64,000 bases of DNA from CBDANO01 sp965197665 (lineage in GTDB: Bacteria; Chloroflexota; Dehalococcoidia; Lucifugimonadales; UBA3495), in contig CBDANO010000004.1 of NCBI GenBank assembly GCA_965197665.1, positions 372,001-436,000 of the forward strand. Direction: 5' to 3'. Position 1 is the first letter of the stretch, and every line of letters begins with the position of its first letter. Shown here piece after piece: positions 8,076-16,276 of this stretch. The translations under genes were made by a program, and so were the position numbers. The notes beneath the pieces are model-generated. The model did not search any database. It was not told where the DNA came from and saw only the letters and a program-made list of their open reading frames with translations.

Positions 8076-8936
8076 ATGGCATATCAGTTCATCAAAACCG
8101 AGGCCAAAGACGGCATTCTGATTTTGACCATGCACGACCCCGCGACGCGGAACGCCTTGGGGCCGGAAATGGCCCAGGAAGTCTTGGACGCTCTGGACCG
8201 CTTCGAAGACGACCCGTCCCAGCGGGTGCTCCTGTTGACCGGTACCGAACCGTCTTTCTGCTCCGGGGCTAACGTGCGCAGCTTCAACCGGACCATAGAG
8301 GAACGCGAGGAAGAGGCGGTAAGCCGGGATGAGCCGGCCCCCTTGCCTTGGGGGAGGATGGAAACCCGGCTGGCCTACCGCCCCCCAAAGACGGCGTTCG
8401 TCGGCCAAGCAAGCCGGATACCCTTGCGCATCCACAAGCTGCAAAAGCCGTCTTTGGCGGCGGTCAACGGCCACGCCATGGGCGTCGGCATGGGGGTGGC
8501 CTTGGCCTGCGACATCCGCTACGCCGCCGAGAAAGCGGTCTTCTCCGAAGCCTTTTCTCGCATGGGCCTCATACCCGGCGACGGGAGTTCCTGACAGCTG
8601 CCTCGCCTCATCGGCCTGAGCAACACCCTGCTGCTCCAGTATACCGGCGACCGCGTCGACGGCAATGAGGCTTACCGTATGGGACTGGTCAGCAAGGTGT
8701 TGCCCAGCGATTCCTTAATGGAGGCCGCCTTGGAATTGGCAGCGAGGCTGGCGAAGGGGCCGACGGTTTCATTGTCCCTGATCAAATACCTGGCGCACCG
8801 CAGCCTGGAAACCGACTTCGAGGAAAGCTTGGAAATAGCCCACGTAGCCCAAGAGCAGGCCCGCCGCACCGAAGACCACAAAGAGGCCGTCCAAGCCTTC
8901 TTAGAAAAGCGCCCGCCGGAGTTCAAGGGGCGGTAG
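8076..8936 (+). pseudogene. Enoyl-CoA hydratase/isomerase with in-frame TGA
   Basis: One frame of 287 codons encodes a complete crotonase-family protein, but codon 173 is TGA (8592-8594). Upstream: AKDGILILTMHDPATRNALGPEM, LLLTGTEPSFCSGANV (oxyanion-hole region) and NGHAMGVGMGVALACDIRYA. After the TGA: QLPRLIGLSNTLLLQYTGDRVDGNEAYRMGLVSKVLP to a normal C-terminus. In relatives the stop position, GDGSS-x-LPRLIG, is commonly Trp, so a TGG-to-TGA nonsense change fits best. It could also be a sequencing error or readthrough. If intact, it would hydrate enoyl-CoAs in fatty-acid or aromatic-acid breakdown. Confidence 0.8.
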
Positions 8937-8965
8937 GGTATAATCTGTCTGGGATGTAGGTTGTT

Positions 8966-9143
8966 CTACCGGGGCCTCGAAATCCCAAGCTGTTGGCAGA
9001 TGCGGGCAGCCGTGAACTTAGGAATTTCCAAGTGTCGTGCGATGGCGGTCCGCCGGGTTTTCCCAGATCGAATGGTCGCTCCCCTCGCGAACAAACCTGC
9101 AACCATGCTCCCGCAGATGTGTCAGCAGCTCGCGACGTCTCAC
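8966..9143 (-). pseudogene. Frameshifted hicA relic
   Basis: On the minus strand a GTG at 9143 opens RRRELLTHLREHGCRFVREGSDHSIWENPADR, a clear HicA N-terminus with the catalytic GSDHSIW histidine. The match then jumps to another frame, RTAIARHLEIPKFTAARICQQLGISRPR, ending at TAG 8966-8968. The frameshift lies near 9047-9055. No hicB partner adjoins. Too short and broken to be seen as one open frame. Confidence 0.6.
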
Positions 9144-9231
9144 GTGAGGGCGTCTTGTGGGACTTGGGTAACCCTTGACGCCGCCCGAAGCAGAAGATAG
9201 ATGGGTTCTTACAGATCAGCTTCGGGATCAT

Positions 9232-9259
9232 TTAACAAAATCCAAATGCGATAGCCCTG
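9232..9259. mobile_element. Solo end of the MITE-like element
   Basis: 28 bp identical to the right end of the element at 892-919, ending in GCGATAGCCCTG. No matching left end is found within the neighbouring few hundred bases. It sits 19 bp upstream of the rRNA promoter -35 box. Confidence 0.7.
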
Positions 9260-9278
9260 TTACAGCCAACACAACCCC

Positions 9279-9307
9279 TTGACTGTCTCCCGGGAGAGTC
9301 ATATAAT
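9279..9307 (+). promoter_or_regulatory. Strong sigma-70-type promoter for 23S rRNA
   Basis: TTGACT (9279-9284), a 17-bp spacer and TATAAT (9302-9307), near consensus. Transcription would start near 9314, ~180 bp before the mature 23S end. A CTCCCGGGAG palindrome fills the spacer. Confidence 0.8.
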
Positions 9308-9484
9308 GGGCCTTCACAAGGGAGCGGTTCCTGCGAGAATGCACGTCACTTGACATAGACACAAGCGTTGGGACACCTGGGCGGCGGCTCGGGGTATGCC
9401 CCAGCCGCCGTTCCTCTTGTAGCACCTTAAAAATAGAATAAGAAGTCTAGGTATCCTGCAAACGAACACCAAAAGTTTGGAGTT

Positions 9485-9500
9485 CCTAGCGTGGGTCAAG
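9485..9500 (+). other. 5' arm of the 23S processing stem
   Basis: CCTAGCGTGGGTCAAG is the perfect inverted complement of 12610-12625. Together they form a 16-bp helix enclosing 23S, the expected substrate for RNase III. Confidence 0.85.
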
Positions 9501-9644
9501 TTATTAAGGGCTTACGGTGGATGCCTTGGGACCAAGGGCCGAAGAAGGGCGCGGCAAGGCTGCGTAAAGCCCCGATGAGCCGTCTAGCGGGCATAGTCGG
9601 GGATTCCCGAATGGGGTAACCTGTTCCGGTGTTGAGCCGGTTCA

Positions 9645-9660
9645 TCCGCCAACTGGCGGA
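9645..9660. repeat. TCCGCC-N4-GGCGGA palindrome in 23S
   Basis: Perfect 6-bp arms with the AACT loop, in an expanded 5' helix of 23S. Confidence 0.8.
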
Positions 9661-10021
9661 GGGTAAGCGGGGGAACTGAAACATCTAAGTACCCCGAGGA
9701 AAATAAATCAACCGAGATTCCCTGAGTAGTGGCGAACGAAAGGGGAAGAGCCCAAACCAGTGCGACTTAGTGGCGCGAGGGCCTATGTCGCACCGGGGTT
9801 GTAGGGAGTGTCTAGGGTCGCCTCGTCAGACCCGAAGGAGTTACAAATCTTATCTCTAGTCGAAGGCGCCTGGGAAGGACCGCCATAGAGGGTGAAAGCC
9901 CCGTAGACGAAAGGGATAAGACTCCTGGCGCCCACCCTGAGTACCACGGGGCACGGGAAACCTTGTGGGAAGCTGGGGGGACCACCCTCCAAGGCTAAAT
10001 ACCCTTGGTCACCGATAGTGT

Positions 10022-10055
<34 letters not shown>

Positions 10056-10105
10056 TAGCGGGGAGTGAAATAGATCTGAAACCGTAAGCCTACAGAATGT
10101 CGTAG

Positions 10106-10121
10106 TCCGCCGCAAGGCGGA
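10106..10121. repeat. TCCGCC-N4-GGCGGA palindrome in 23S
   Basis: Perfect 6-bp arms with the GCAA tetraloop, in a 23S helix. Confidence 0.8.
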
Positions 10122-10617
10122 TGGCGGCGTGCCTATTGAAGAATGATCCGGGGACTTACTCTATGGAGCAAGGTTAAGGGACTGGAGTCCCGGAGCCGGA
10201 GCGAAAGCGAGTCTGAATAGGGCGACTAGTTCCATGGAGTAGACTCGAAACCGGGTGAGCTACCCATGGCCAGGTTGAAGGTGCGTTAACGCGCACTGGA
10301 GGACCGAACTCGTGGCTAGTACAAAAGCTTGGGATGAGCTGTGGGTAGAGGTGAAATGCCAACCGAACTCGGAAATAGCTAGTTCTCCCCGAAATGCATT
10401 TAGGTGCAGCCTCGGGCCCAGGTGGACGGAGGTAGGGCACTGAATGGGCTAGGGGGCGTGAGCCTACCAAACCCAATCAAACCACCAATGCCGTTCAACC
10501 GATACCCGGGAGTGAGACTGCCACAGATAAGTGCGGTAGTCGAAAGGGAAACAGCCCAGACCACCGGCTAAGGCCCCCAAGCGCAGGCTAAGTGGGAAAG
10601 GAAGTGAGGTTCCCCAG

Positions 10618-10682
<65 letters not shown>

Positions 10683-11546
10683 GGGTCTTGCGCCGAAAAT
10701 GTAACGGGGCTTAAGCCTGCCGCCGAAGCCGTGGATGTTTAGGTGCAAGGGTGAAGGCTCGGCTCCCAATGGCGGAGCCAACGGGGGAATCCGCCGAGTA
10801 GGGGCGTCCCGGCCTAGCCGGGCCGTCCTGAAGTCGGAGGAACCCCGCGGCGACCCCGGCGGGAAATGAGTCGGACCCCTTGGTCAACACCTGGGCGTGG
10901 TAGGGGAGCGTTCCTCGGGCGATGAATGTAAGTTGCGAAGCTTACTGGAGCGCGGGGAAGTGAGAATCCCGGAATGAGTAGCGTAAACTAGGGTGAAAAT
11001 CCCTGGCGCCGAAAGCCCAAGGTTTCCTACGCAACGTTTATCGGCGTAGGGTTAGTCGGTCCTAAGCCGTAGGCAAGTGCCGAAGGCGATGGACAGCAGG
11101 TTAATATTCCTGCACCGCCGTTGTTTCGCTTAAAACCAAGGAGGGGTGCGGAAGGGCAAGCAGAGCATGCCTATTGGACATGGTGTGTCCTCCTCCGTAG
11201 GCCATGCCGGGGCAGGTAAATCCACTCCGGCGAAAGAGCCGAGGGTTGAGGGAATTGAGCCTTCGGGCTACGAAACTCTGCCGTACCCAAGCCGACGAGA
11301 AAAGCTTCGTGGTTATGGAGCAGGGGCGACCGTACCGCAAACCGCCACTGGTGGGCTGGGATACAAGTCCTAAGGCGTTCGAGCGAACCTCCGCTAAGGA
11401 ACTAGACAAAAGAGCCCTGTAACTTTGGGAGAAAGGGCCCCCCGGGGGGTGAAGCCACTTGCTGGCGGAGCGTTCTGGGGGCGCAGAGAAGAAGGCCGGG
11501 CGACTGTTTAACAAAAACACAGGTCTGTGCTAAGGGGAAACCCTAC

Positions 11547-11607
<61 letters not shown>

Positions 11608-11920
11608 TGAAGCCCCGGTGAACGGCGGCCGTAACTCTAACGGTCCTAAGGTAGCGAAGTCCCTTGTCGGGTAAGTTCCGACCCGCATGAATGGTTGAAC
11701 GACTTGGCCATTGTCTCGGCGGAGGGCTCGGTGAAATTGCGGTGCCCGTGAAGACGCGGGCGACCCGCGGCAGGACAAAAAGACCCTGTGGAGCTTTACT
11801 GTAGCCTGGTATTGGGCTGGGAGCCGTCATGTGTAGGATAGGTGGGAGGCTATGAAACCCCGACGCCAGTCGGGGCCGAGCCGCCGTTGAAATACCACCC
11901 TTGGCTGTTTTTGGTCCTAA

Positions 11921-11935
11921 TCCGCCGTAGGCGGA
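11921..11935. repeat. TCCGCC-N3-GGCGGA palindrome in 23S
   Basis: Perfect 6-bp arms with the GTA loop, in a 23S helix. Confidence 0.8.
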
Positions 11936-12138
11936 GACAGTGCCTGGTGGGCAGTTTAACTGGGGCGGTTGCCTCCTAAAAGGTAACGGAGGCGCCCAAA
12001 GGTCCCCTCAGGACGGATGGAAATCGTCCACAGAACGCATTGGCATAAGGGGGCTTGACTGCGAGACCTACAAGTCGAGCAGGGACGAAAGTCGGGCAAA
12101 GTGATCCTACGGCACCGTGTGGAAGGGCCGTGGCTTAT

Positions 12139-12169
<31 letters not shown>

Positions 12170-12291
12170 TATCTCGCCCAAGAGTTCACATCGACGGCGA
12201 GGTTTGGCACCTCGATGTCGGCTCGTCCCATCCTGGGGCTGAAGGCGGTCCCAAGGGTCCGGCTGTTCGCCGGTTAAAGGGGTACGTGAGT

Positions 12292-12331
<40 letters not shown>

Positions 12332-12609
12332 CGCGGGCGCAGGAGGCTTGAGGGAACCTCTCCCTAGTACGAGAGGACCGGGAGGGACAGACCTATGGTG
12401 TGCCAGTTGTTCCGCCAGGAGCAGCGCTGGGTAGCCATGTCTGGCAGTGATAAGCGCTGAAGGCATCTAAGCGCGAAGCATCCCCCAAGATGAGGCCTCC
12501 CTCCCCGATTAGGTTCGGGGGTAAGACTGCAGAGAGACTATCTGCTTGATAGGCCGGATGTGTAAGGAGGGTAACCTCTTCAGCATACCGGTACTAACCG
12601 GTCGAGAGG

Positions 12610-12625
12610 CTTGACCCACGCTAGG
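12610..12625 (+). other. 3' arm of the 23S processing stem
   Basis: CTTGACCCACGCTAGG pairs perfectly with 9485-9500. Confidence 0.85.
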
Positions 12626-12752
12626 AGCTTCAAACTTTCCTTGGCATAAAATCGTTGGCGTTCAGGAATTTCAGGACCAGACTTCTTGTTCTATTGGCGT
12701 CCCCCGTATCCGCCGGACCCCCTAACGAAAGGGGTGTCACCCAAGATTTGCG

Positions 12753-12812
12753 CACACACGGCGCGGGGTGGAGCAGTGGTCCGCCTCAGGTGGACCGGGC
12801 TCACGCGCCCCA
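12753..12812 (+). pseudogene. Truncated tRNA-fMet copy (5' half)
   Basis: 27 bp at 12753-12779 (CACACACGG then CGCGGGGTGGAGCAGTGG) repeat exactly at 12814-12840, the 5' part of the intact tRNA. The copy is then broken by the palindrome-like TCCGCCTCAGGTGGA (12780-12794) and degrades into CCGGGCTCACGCGCCCC. It cannot fold as a tRNA. Confidence 0.75.
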
Positions 12813-12822
12813 ACACACACGG

Positions 12823-12897
12823 CGCGGGGTGGAGCAGTGGCAGCTCGTCGGGCTCATAACCCGAAGGTCGTTGGTTCGAGTCCAACCCCCGCTACCA
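12823..12897 (+). tRNA. Initiator tRNA-fMet (CAT)
   Basis: 75 nt with encoded CCA. Acceptor stem CGCGGGG/CCCCGCT with an unpaired first position (C1), D-arm GAGC/GCTC, anticodon arm TCGGG-CTCATAA-CCCGA and T-arm GTTGG-TTCGAGT-CCAAC. Three stacked G-C pairs next to the loop and the unpaired position 1 mark the initiator rather than the elongator tRNA. It probably shares the 23S transcript and ends at the terminator 8 bp downstream. Confidence 0.95.
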
Positions 12898-12904
12898 AAA
12901 GCGC

Positions 12905-12938
12905 AAAACGCCCTCCTCTCCCCAGTGGGCGTTTTTTT
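12905..12938 (+). terminator. Rho-independent terminator after tRNA-fMet
   Basis: AAAACGCCC and GGGCGTTTT arms around a 13-nt loop, followed by a run of T. Confidence 0.85.
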
Positions 12939-12956
12939 GTTGTTAGGATACTGCTT

Positions 12957-13448
12957 ATGCGAAGATGCTTGGGGCTGATGCCCCTTGTAATCATGACTAC
13001 CGTGGTCCTCGTGGCGTGCGGTGGCGGCTCCTCGGGCCCTACTGAGGAAAACCTGAAGGCCCGGGCTGAAGACTTCGGCGCTGCTATCATGAACGGTAAT
13101 TATTCGGAACTTTATGAGTTCGCGGTCCCTGAATTCAAATCCATATGCTCCAAGGAGGATTTTGTGGCCGGGGCAAACGCCGAAATAAGGGCTGATGCTG
13201 TTTCCATCGGCTTGGATGAAGACGCCGGGCCGAAAGCGGTGATACGCGCAAGCATGGGCATCGACGAAGACGCGGATGTGAAAGTCCGCGCCTCTGACGT
13301 TGAGGTTGCCGGAAACCAAGGCTCCGCACTGATAGAATTCTATCTAGGTGACGTTCGCTTCGCCGCCCAAGGGGGCGACGACGATGATTGGGTGTTTGCC
13401 GACGGGCAATGGTATTTGGGCGGGGTAATTCGGTCGGACGGCTGCTGA
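12957..13448 (+). CDS. Small lipoprotein, DUF4878/SnoaL-like body
   Basis: 163 residues from ATG 12957; upstream in-frame codons lie inside the tRNA, so earlier starts are rejected. The signal peptide ends in the lipobox LVACGGG (Cys near residue 22). The body (ENLKARAEDFGAAIMNGNYSELYEFAVPEFKSICSKEDF) resembles NTF2/SnoaL-like or DUF4878-type lipoproteins, in which a small cone-shaped domain follows the anchor. Function unknown. It begins within 20 bp of the tRNA terminator. Confidence 0.75.
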   Translation: MRRCLGLMPLVIMTTVVLVACGGGSSGPTEENLKARAEDFGAAIMNGNYSELYEFAVPEFKSICSKEDFVAGANAEIRADAVSIGLDEDAGPKAVIRASMGIDEDADVKVRASDVEVAGNQGSALIEFYLGDVRFAAQGGDDDDWVFADGQWYLGGVIRSDGC

Positions 13449-13480
13449 TTGTTCTAGCTTTCTGAGCAAGTAGCCACACC

Positions 13481-13563
13481 GCTGTGGGTCGGGCTCATAA
13501 CCCGAAGGCCTAGAGCGGCAGTCCGCCTCAGGCGGATTGGTCAAAGGCCAACCCCCGCTACAA
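13481..13563 (+). pseudogene. Decayed tRNA-fMet copy (3' part) split by a palindrome
   Basis: 13488-13508 repeats the anticodon arm of tRNA-fMet exactly (GTCGGGCTCATAACCCGAAGG), and 13548-13561 repeats its 3' end (CCAACCCCCGCTAC). Between them lies an unrelated ~39-bp insert holding the perfect palindrome TCCGCCTCAGGCGGA (13522-13535). The 5' acceptor half is missing. Confidence 0.75.
13522..13535. repeat. TCCGCCT/AGGCGGA palindrome inside tRNA relic
   Basis: Same palindrome type as those in 23S and in the other tRNA relic at 12780-12794. Confidence 0.75.
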
Positions 13564-13580
13564 AAAATGCAAGTCCTATA

Positions 13581-13609
13581 GGCCACCGTTAAACCCCGGT
13601 GGCCTTTTT
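13581..13609 (+). terminator. Rho-independent terminator
   Basis: GGCCACCG and CGGTGGCC arms, then TTTTT. It lies after the tRNA relic, as if this was once a transcribed tRNA unit; it may now end the lipoprotein transcript. Confidence 0.8.
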
Positions 13610-13644
13610 GTTTGATAGACTGGATGGAATCTAATCATTGAGGC

Positions 13645-14010
13645 ATGAACATGCCACAAGAAAAGCGCAATTTTACGGTCATGCTTGAGAGGGAAAATGC
13701 CGGGGGGTACTCCATCTACTGTCCAGCTCTACCCGGATGCGTGTCCCAGGGGGATGACCGCGCTGAAGCAATCGAGAATATCAAGGAAGCCATTACCCTT
13801 GTTCTGGAGGTCTTGGAAGAGGATGCCGCGGTAAGGCAGGGAAATCCCCCGGAACCTCGAGTCTTGGAAACAATATCTTCTTCTCTGGAAACCCCGGACG
13901 TGATCGCTCAAAAGGTTAAGGACATCCTGATTAACCGGGCGGAGGACGGATTGTCCTACGAGGGTGTTTCCATCGAAAAGGTGGAGCTTGTAGTCGGGGC
14001 GCCCGTATAA
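13645..14010 (+). CDS. hicB: HicB-type antitoxin, partner toxin lost
   Basis: 121 residues. The N-terminus has the HicB core (FTVMLERENAGGYSIYCPALPGCVSQGDDRAEAIENIKEAITLVLEVL), with the PGCVSQGD loop typical of the family. The C-terminus is longer than in the first HicB of the window. Immediately downstream, ATGCCACCGCTTCCCGTGGTG opens MPPLPVV, which looks like a HicA N-terminus, but the IS21 element begins at 14033 and cuts it. The antitoxin is therefore probably an orphan left by transposition. Confidence 0.85.
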   Translation: MNMPQEKRNFTVMLERENAGGYSIYCPALPGCVSQGDDRAEAIENIKEAITLVLEVLEEDAAVRQGNPPEPRVLETISSSLETPDVIAQKVKDILINRAEDGLSYEGVSIEKVELVVGAPV

Positions 14011-14032
14011 ATGCCACCGCTTCCCGTGGTGT
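14011..14032 (+). pseudogene. hicA stub cut by the IS21-family element
   Basis: Only MPPLPVV remains, matching the usual start of HicA toxins paired with this HicB type, before the IS end. The right flank of the element (17919 on) does not continue a HicA, so sequence was also lost there. Seven residues are thin evidence. Confidence 0.35.
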
Positions 14033-14038
14033 TGTCAA

Positions 14039-14128
14039 CGCCGGTTTAATTCTGACCCACCATCGCCGATCTAAAATTGACCCACCCCTGTCTGTTGCCG
14101 GCGATCGCCGGTTTAGTTTTGACCCACC
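14039..14128. repeat. Left-end IS21 transposase-binding-type repeats
   Basis: A 23-bp motif (CGCCGGTTTAAT-TCTGACCCACC) at 14039-14061 recurs with two changes at 14106-14128, with a third GACCCACC unit between. The second copy overlaps the istB stop codon. Confidence 0.7.
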
Positions 14129-14940
14129 ACCGGAGTCCTTGAGCTTTCCGCGGTCGCTTCCCCTGATCCCACGCCGAATACTTGGTGTGAGCTAAACAAT
14201 CCTGCTTGTCGTTTCTCCTTCAGCCGGTAGCTTTCGCCCCGGATGTTCAGCACGTGGCTATGGTGCAATAGCCGGTCCAGGATGGCTGAGGCGATGACCG
14301 TGTCGCCCAAGAGTTCTCCCCACTCGCCGAAGCCCTTGTTGGAGGTCAGGATGATGCTGCCTCGCTCGTACCGGGCAGACACCAGGGTGAATAAGGCGGT
14401 GGCCGAGTCCCGGTCATAGGGCCAGATGCCGAACTCGTCCACTACCAGCACTTTGGGAGCCAGGTAGACCCGCATGCGACGGTCCAGGCTGTGCTCTGCC
14501 CTGGCCCTGCGTAAATCCTCCATCAGGTCATATGCGCGGACGAAGTAGGCTCCATAGCCCTTCTCAATGGCCTTGAGGGCCAATGCCACTGCCAGGTGGG
14601 TCTTGCCCACGCCGGGAGGGCCAAGGAGCAGGATGTTGGTGGCCTCGGGCACAAAGGCCAGGCTGGCCATCTCCTTGACCTGCCGCTCGTCGATGGAGGG
14701 CTGGAAGGTGAAGTCGAACTGCTCCAATGTGCGCTGGAAGGGCAGGTGGGCCATCTTGGTCCTGGTGGATAGATAGCGCTCCCTGCGAGCGGATACTTCC
14801 ACCTCCAGCAGTTCAGCCAGCATCTCCGGGTAAGTCAGCTGCCTGCTGGCGGCGGCGTCCAGAGAGTTCTCCAGAGCTTCCACGGCCTGCTTGAGGCCCA
14901 GGGTCTCCAGATGCTGGCGGGCCTGTTCCATGGCGATCAT
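14113..14940 (-). CDS. istB: IS21-family helper ATPase IstB
   Basis: 275 residues, a DnaC/IstB-type AAA+ ATPase. Walker A is LLGPPGVGKTHLA near residue 105, Walker B is KVLVVDEFGIW, and the arginine-bearing IASAILDRLLHHSHVLNIRGESYRLK follows. IstB assembles target DNA for the IstA transposase. The start ATG overlaps the istA stop by 4 bp (ATGA), the usual coupling in IS21. The C-terminal tail past RQAGLF is longer than common and looks unconserved. Confidence 0.93.
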   Translation of the reverse strand: MIAMEQARQHLETLGLKQAVEALENSLDAAASRQLTYPEMLAELLEVEVSARRERYLSTRTKMAHLPFQRTLEQFDFTFQPSIDERQVKEMASLAFVPEATNILLLGPPGVGKTHLAVALALKAIEKGYGAYFVRAYDLMEDLRRARAEHSLDRRMRVYLAPKVLVVDEFGIWPYDRDSATALFTLVSARYERGSIILTSNKGFGEWGELLGDTVIASAILDRLLHHSHVLNIRGESYRLKEKRQAGLFSSHQVFGVGSGEATAESSRTPVVGQN

Positions 14941-16216
14941 CGCACACCTCCGGAGGCGACCAACTCGTAGACCTCCAGCGGTCGCCGTTCCACCTGGCCC
15001 ACGGGAACCTGCACCGCCAAGGCATGCCTGCGGGGCCTGTCAGATCCCAAGGGCAGTCCCTCCCACTGGTCAGGGAGGGTGAAGCGTTGGCCCGGTTGCT
15101 GTGCCCTGGGATGGACCGCTATGCGGTCCTCTCCGGCCCAGATCTCCACGGTGCCCAGACGTTGGCCCACCTGCACCATAGCGCCGGCCCATTTCCAAGG
15201 TACCCCGTATCGTGACCCTTCCCAGCTGACATAGCCATCCCGGGCCACCATTCGGTCTTCCCTCAGATACGGCGCCAGAGTGGACCGGTGGGGCAGCTTC
15301 CCCAAGTGCAGCCGCTCCTCGGCCAGCATCTCCCCAGGGATGCGATGGGTGGTGCCGTGGACCCGTAGATTGGCCACACTGTCGCACCACTCCAGAGCCT
15401 GCCGGTTCAGGTCGGCGTAGTCGGTGAAGCGAACGCTGGGCCACAGGTTGCCGCGCACGTACTTCACGCCACTCTCTACCTTGCCCTTCGTCTGGGCTCG
15501 GTAAGGCCGACACAGCCGCATCTCAAAGCCCACTCGCAAGGCAAAGTCCACCATCCGCCCGTTCCACTCCACATGCCCTTCGGCGTCTCTACCCAAGGTC
15601 ACTACCTTGGCGTTGTCGTAGAGGCAGCGCCTGGGAACACCGCCAAAGTGCTCAAAGGCGTTGACATGACACTGGAGGAAGCTGCCCGTGTCCGCCCGCC
15701 TTACGAACTCGACGTAGATCGCCCGAGACCAACTCATCACCATCACGAAGGCCCAGATTCTGTGCTTGTGCCCCTTCTCTCCCACGTAGCTGAAACTGCC
15801 CCAGTCTACCTGGGCCTGCTCTCCCAGCGCTGTCTCGAATCTCACCGTCGCCTGAGGCTGCCCGCCTCGTTGCCGCCGCAGCGACACATAGGCCTTCAGA
15901 ATGGAGTACCCTCCCCGGTAGCCCAGATCCTGCAGCTCCCGCCGAAGCACCACACAGTTCTCCAGCCCCTCGGATATCCGGCGGTCTATGTACGCGGTAT
16001 AGGCGTCCAGCTTGGAAGCCCGACGCCTCCCGGAGTGGGCAATATCGTCTCCGGGGTGCTCAAGTACCGGCGCACCGTGTTTCGAGCAATCCCCAGCCTC
16101 TCCGCTATCTGTCGGGTCGAACGGCCAGCCCCCTTCATCTCGTATATCTCTTTCACTTCTCCCACCTTTATCAATCTCTCTAATGCACCTCCACGGATTC
16201 TCCGTAGATGATGCAC
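14937..16216 (-). pseudogene. istA: IS21-family transposase IstA, frameshifted
   Basis: The N-terminal helix-turn-helix (EIYEMKGAGRSTRQIAERLGIARNTVRRYLSTPE) lies in one frame, while the rest, from ASKLDAYTAYIDRR to the C-terminus, lies in another. The switch is near 16020. The downstream part has the DDE integrase core (QVDWGSFSYVG, then the YDNAKV region and AQTKGKVESGVKYVR), so everything is present but not in one frame. An alternative start at 16259 in the second frame would lack the HTH. It may be a true frameshift mutation, programmed frameshifting or a base-call error. The ISNCY-like element already disrupts the end, so the element is probably immobile. Confidence 0.8.
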
Positions 16217-16269
16217 CTGCTTTCAGGTGGGTCAATTCTATTTCGGCGATTTTGCTCATTTTTACATCG

Positions 16270-16276
16270 GCGCTAA
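16270..16276. repeat. 7-bp target-site duplication, left copy (GCGCTAA)
   Basis: Exact match to 17910-17916, directly outside the inferred ends of the ISNCY-like element. Confidence 0.75.

Noticed and set aside
8592..8594. Selenocysteine at the TGA in enoyl-CoA hydratase
   Set aside because: The position is usually Trp, not Cys, in the family, and the downstream pairing (GAGCA/TGCTC with a 9-nt loop) is weak; nonsense mutation is simpler.
12618..12752. 5S rRNA directly after 23S
   Set aside because: The sequence between 23S and the tRNA lacks 5S pairing ends and conserved loops; the real 5S is at 50647-50764.
12768..12956. Earlier start for the lipoprotein at 12957
   Set aside because: It would translate through tRNA-fMet and its terminator.
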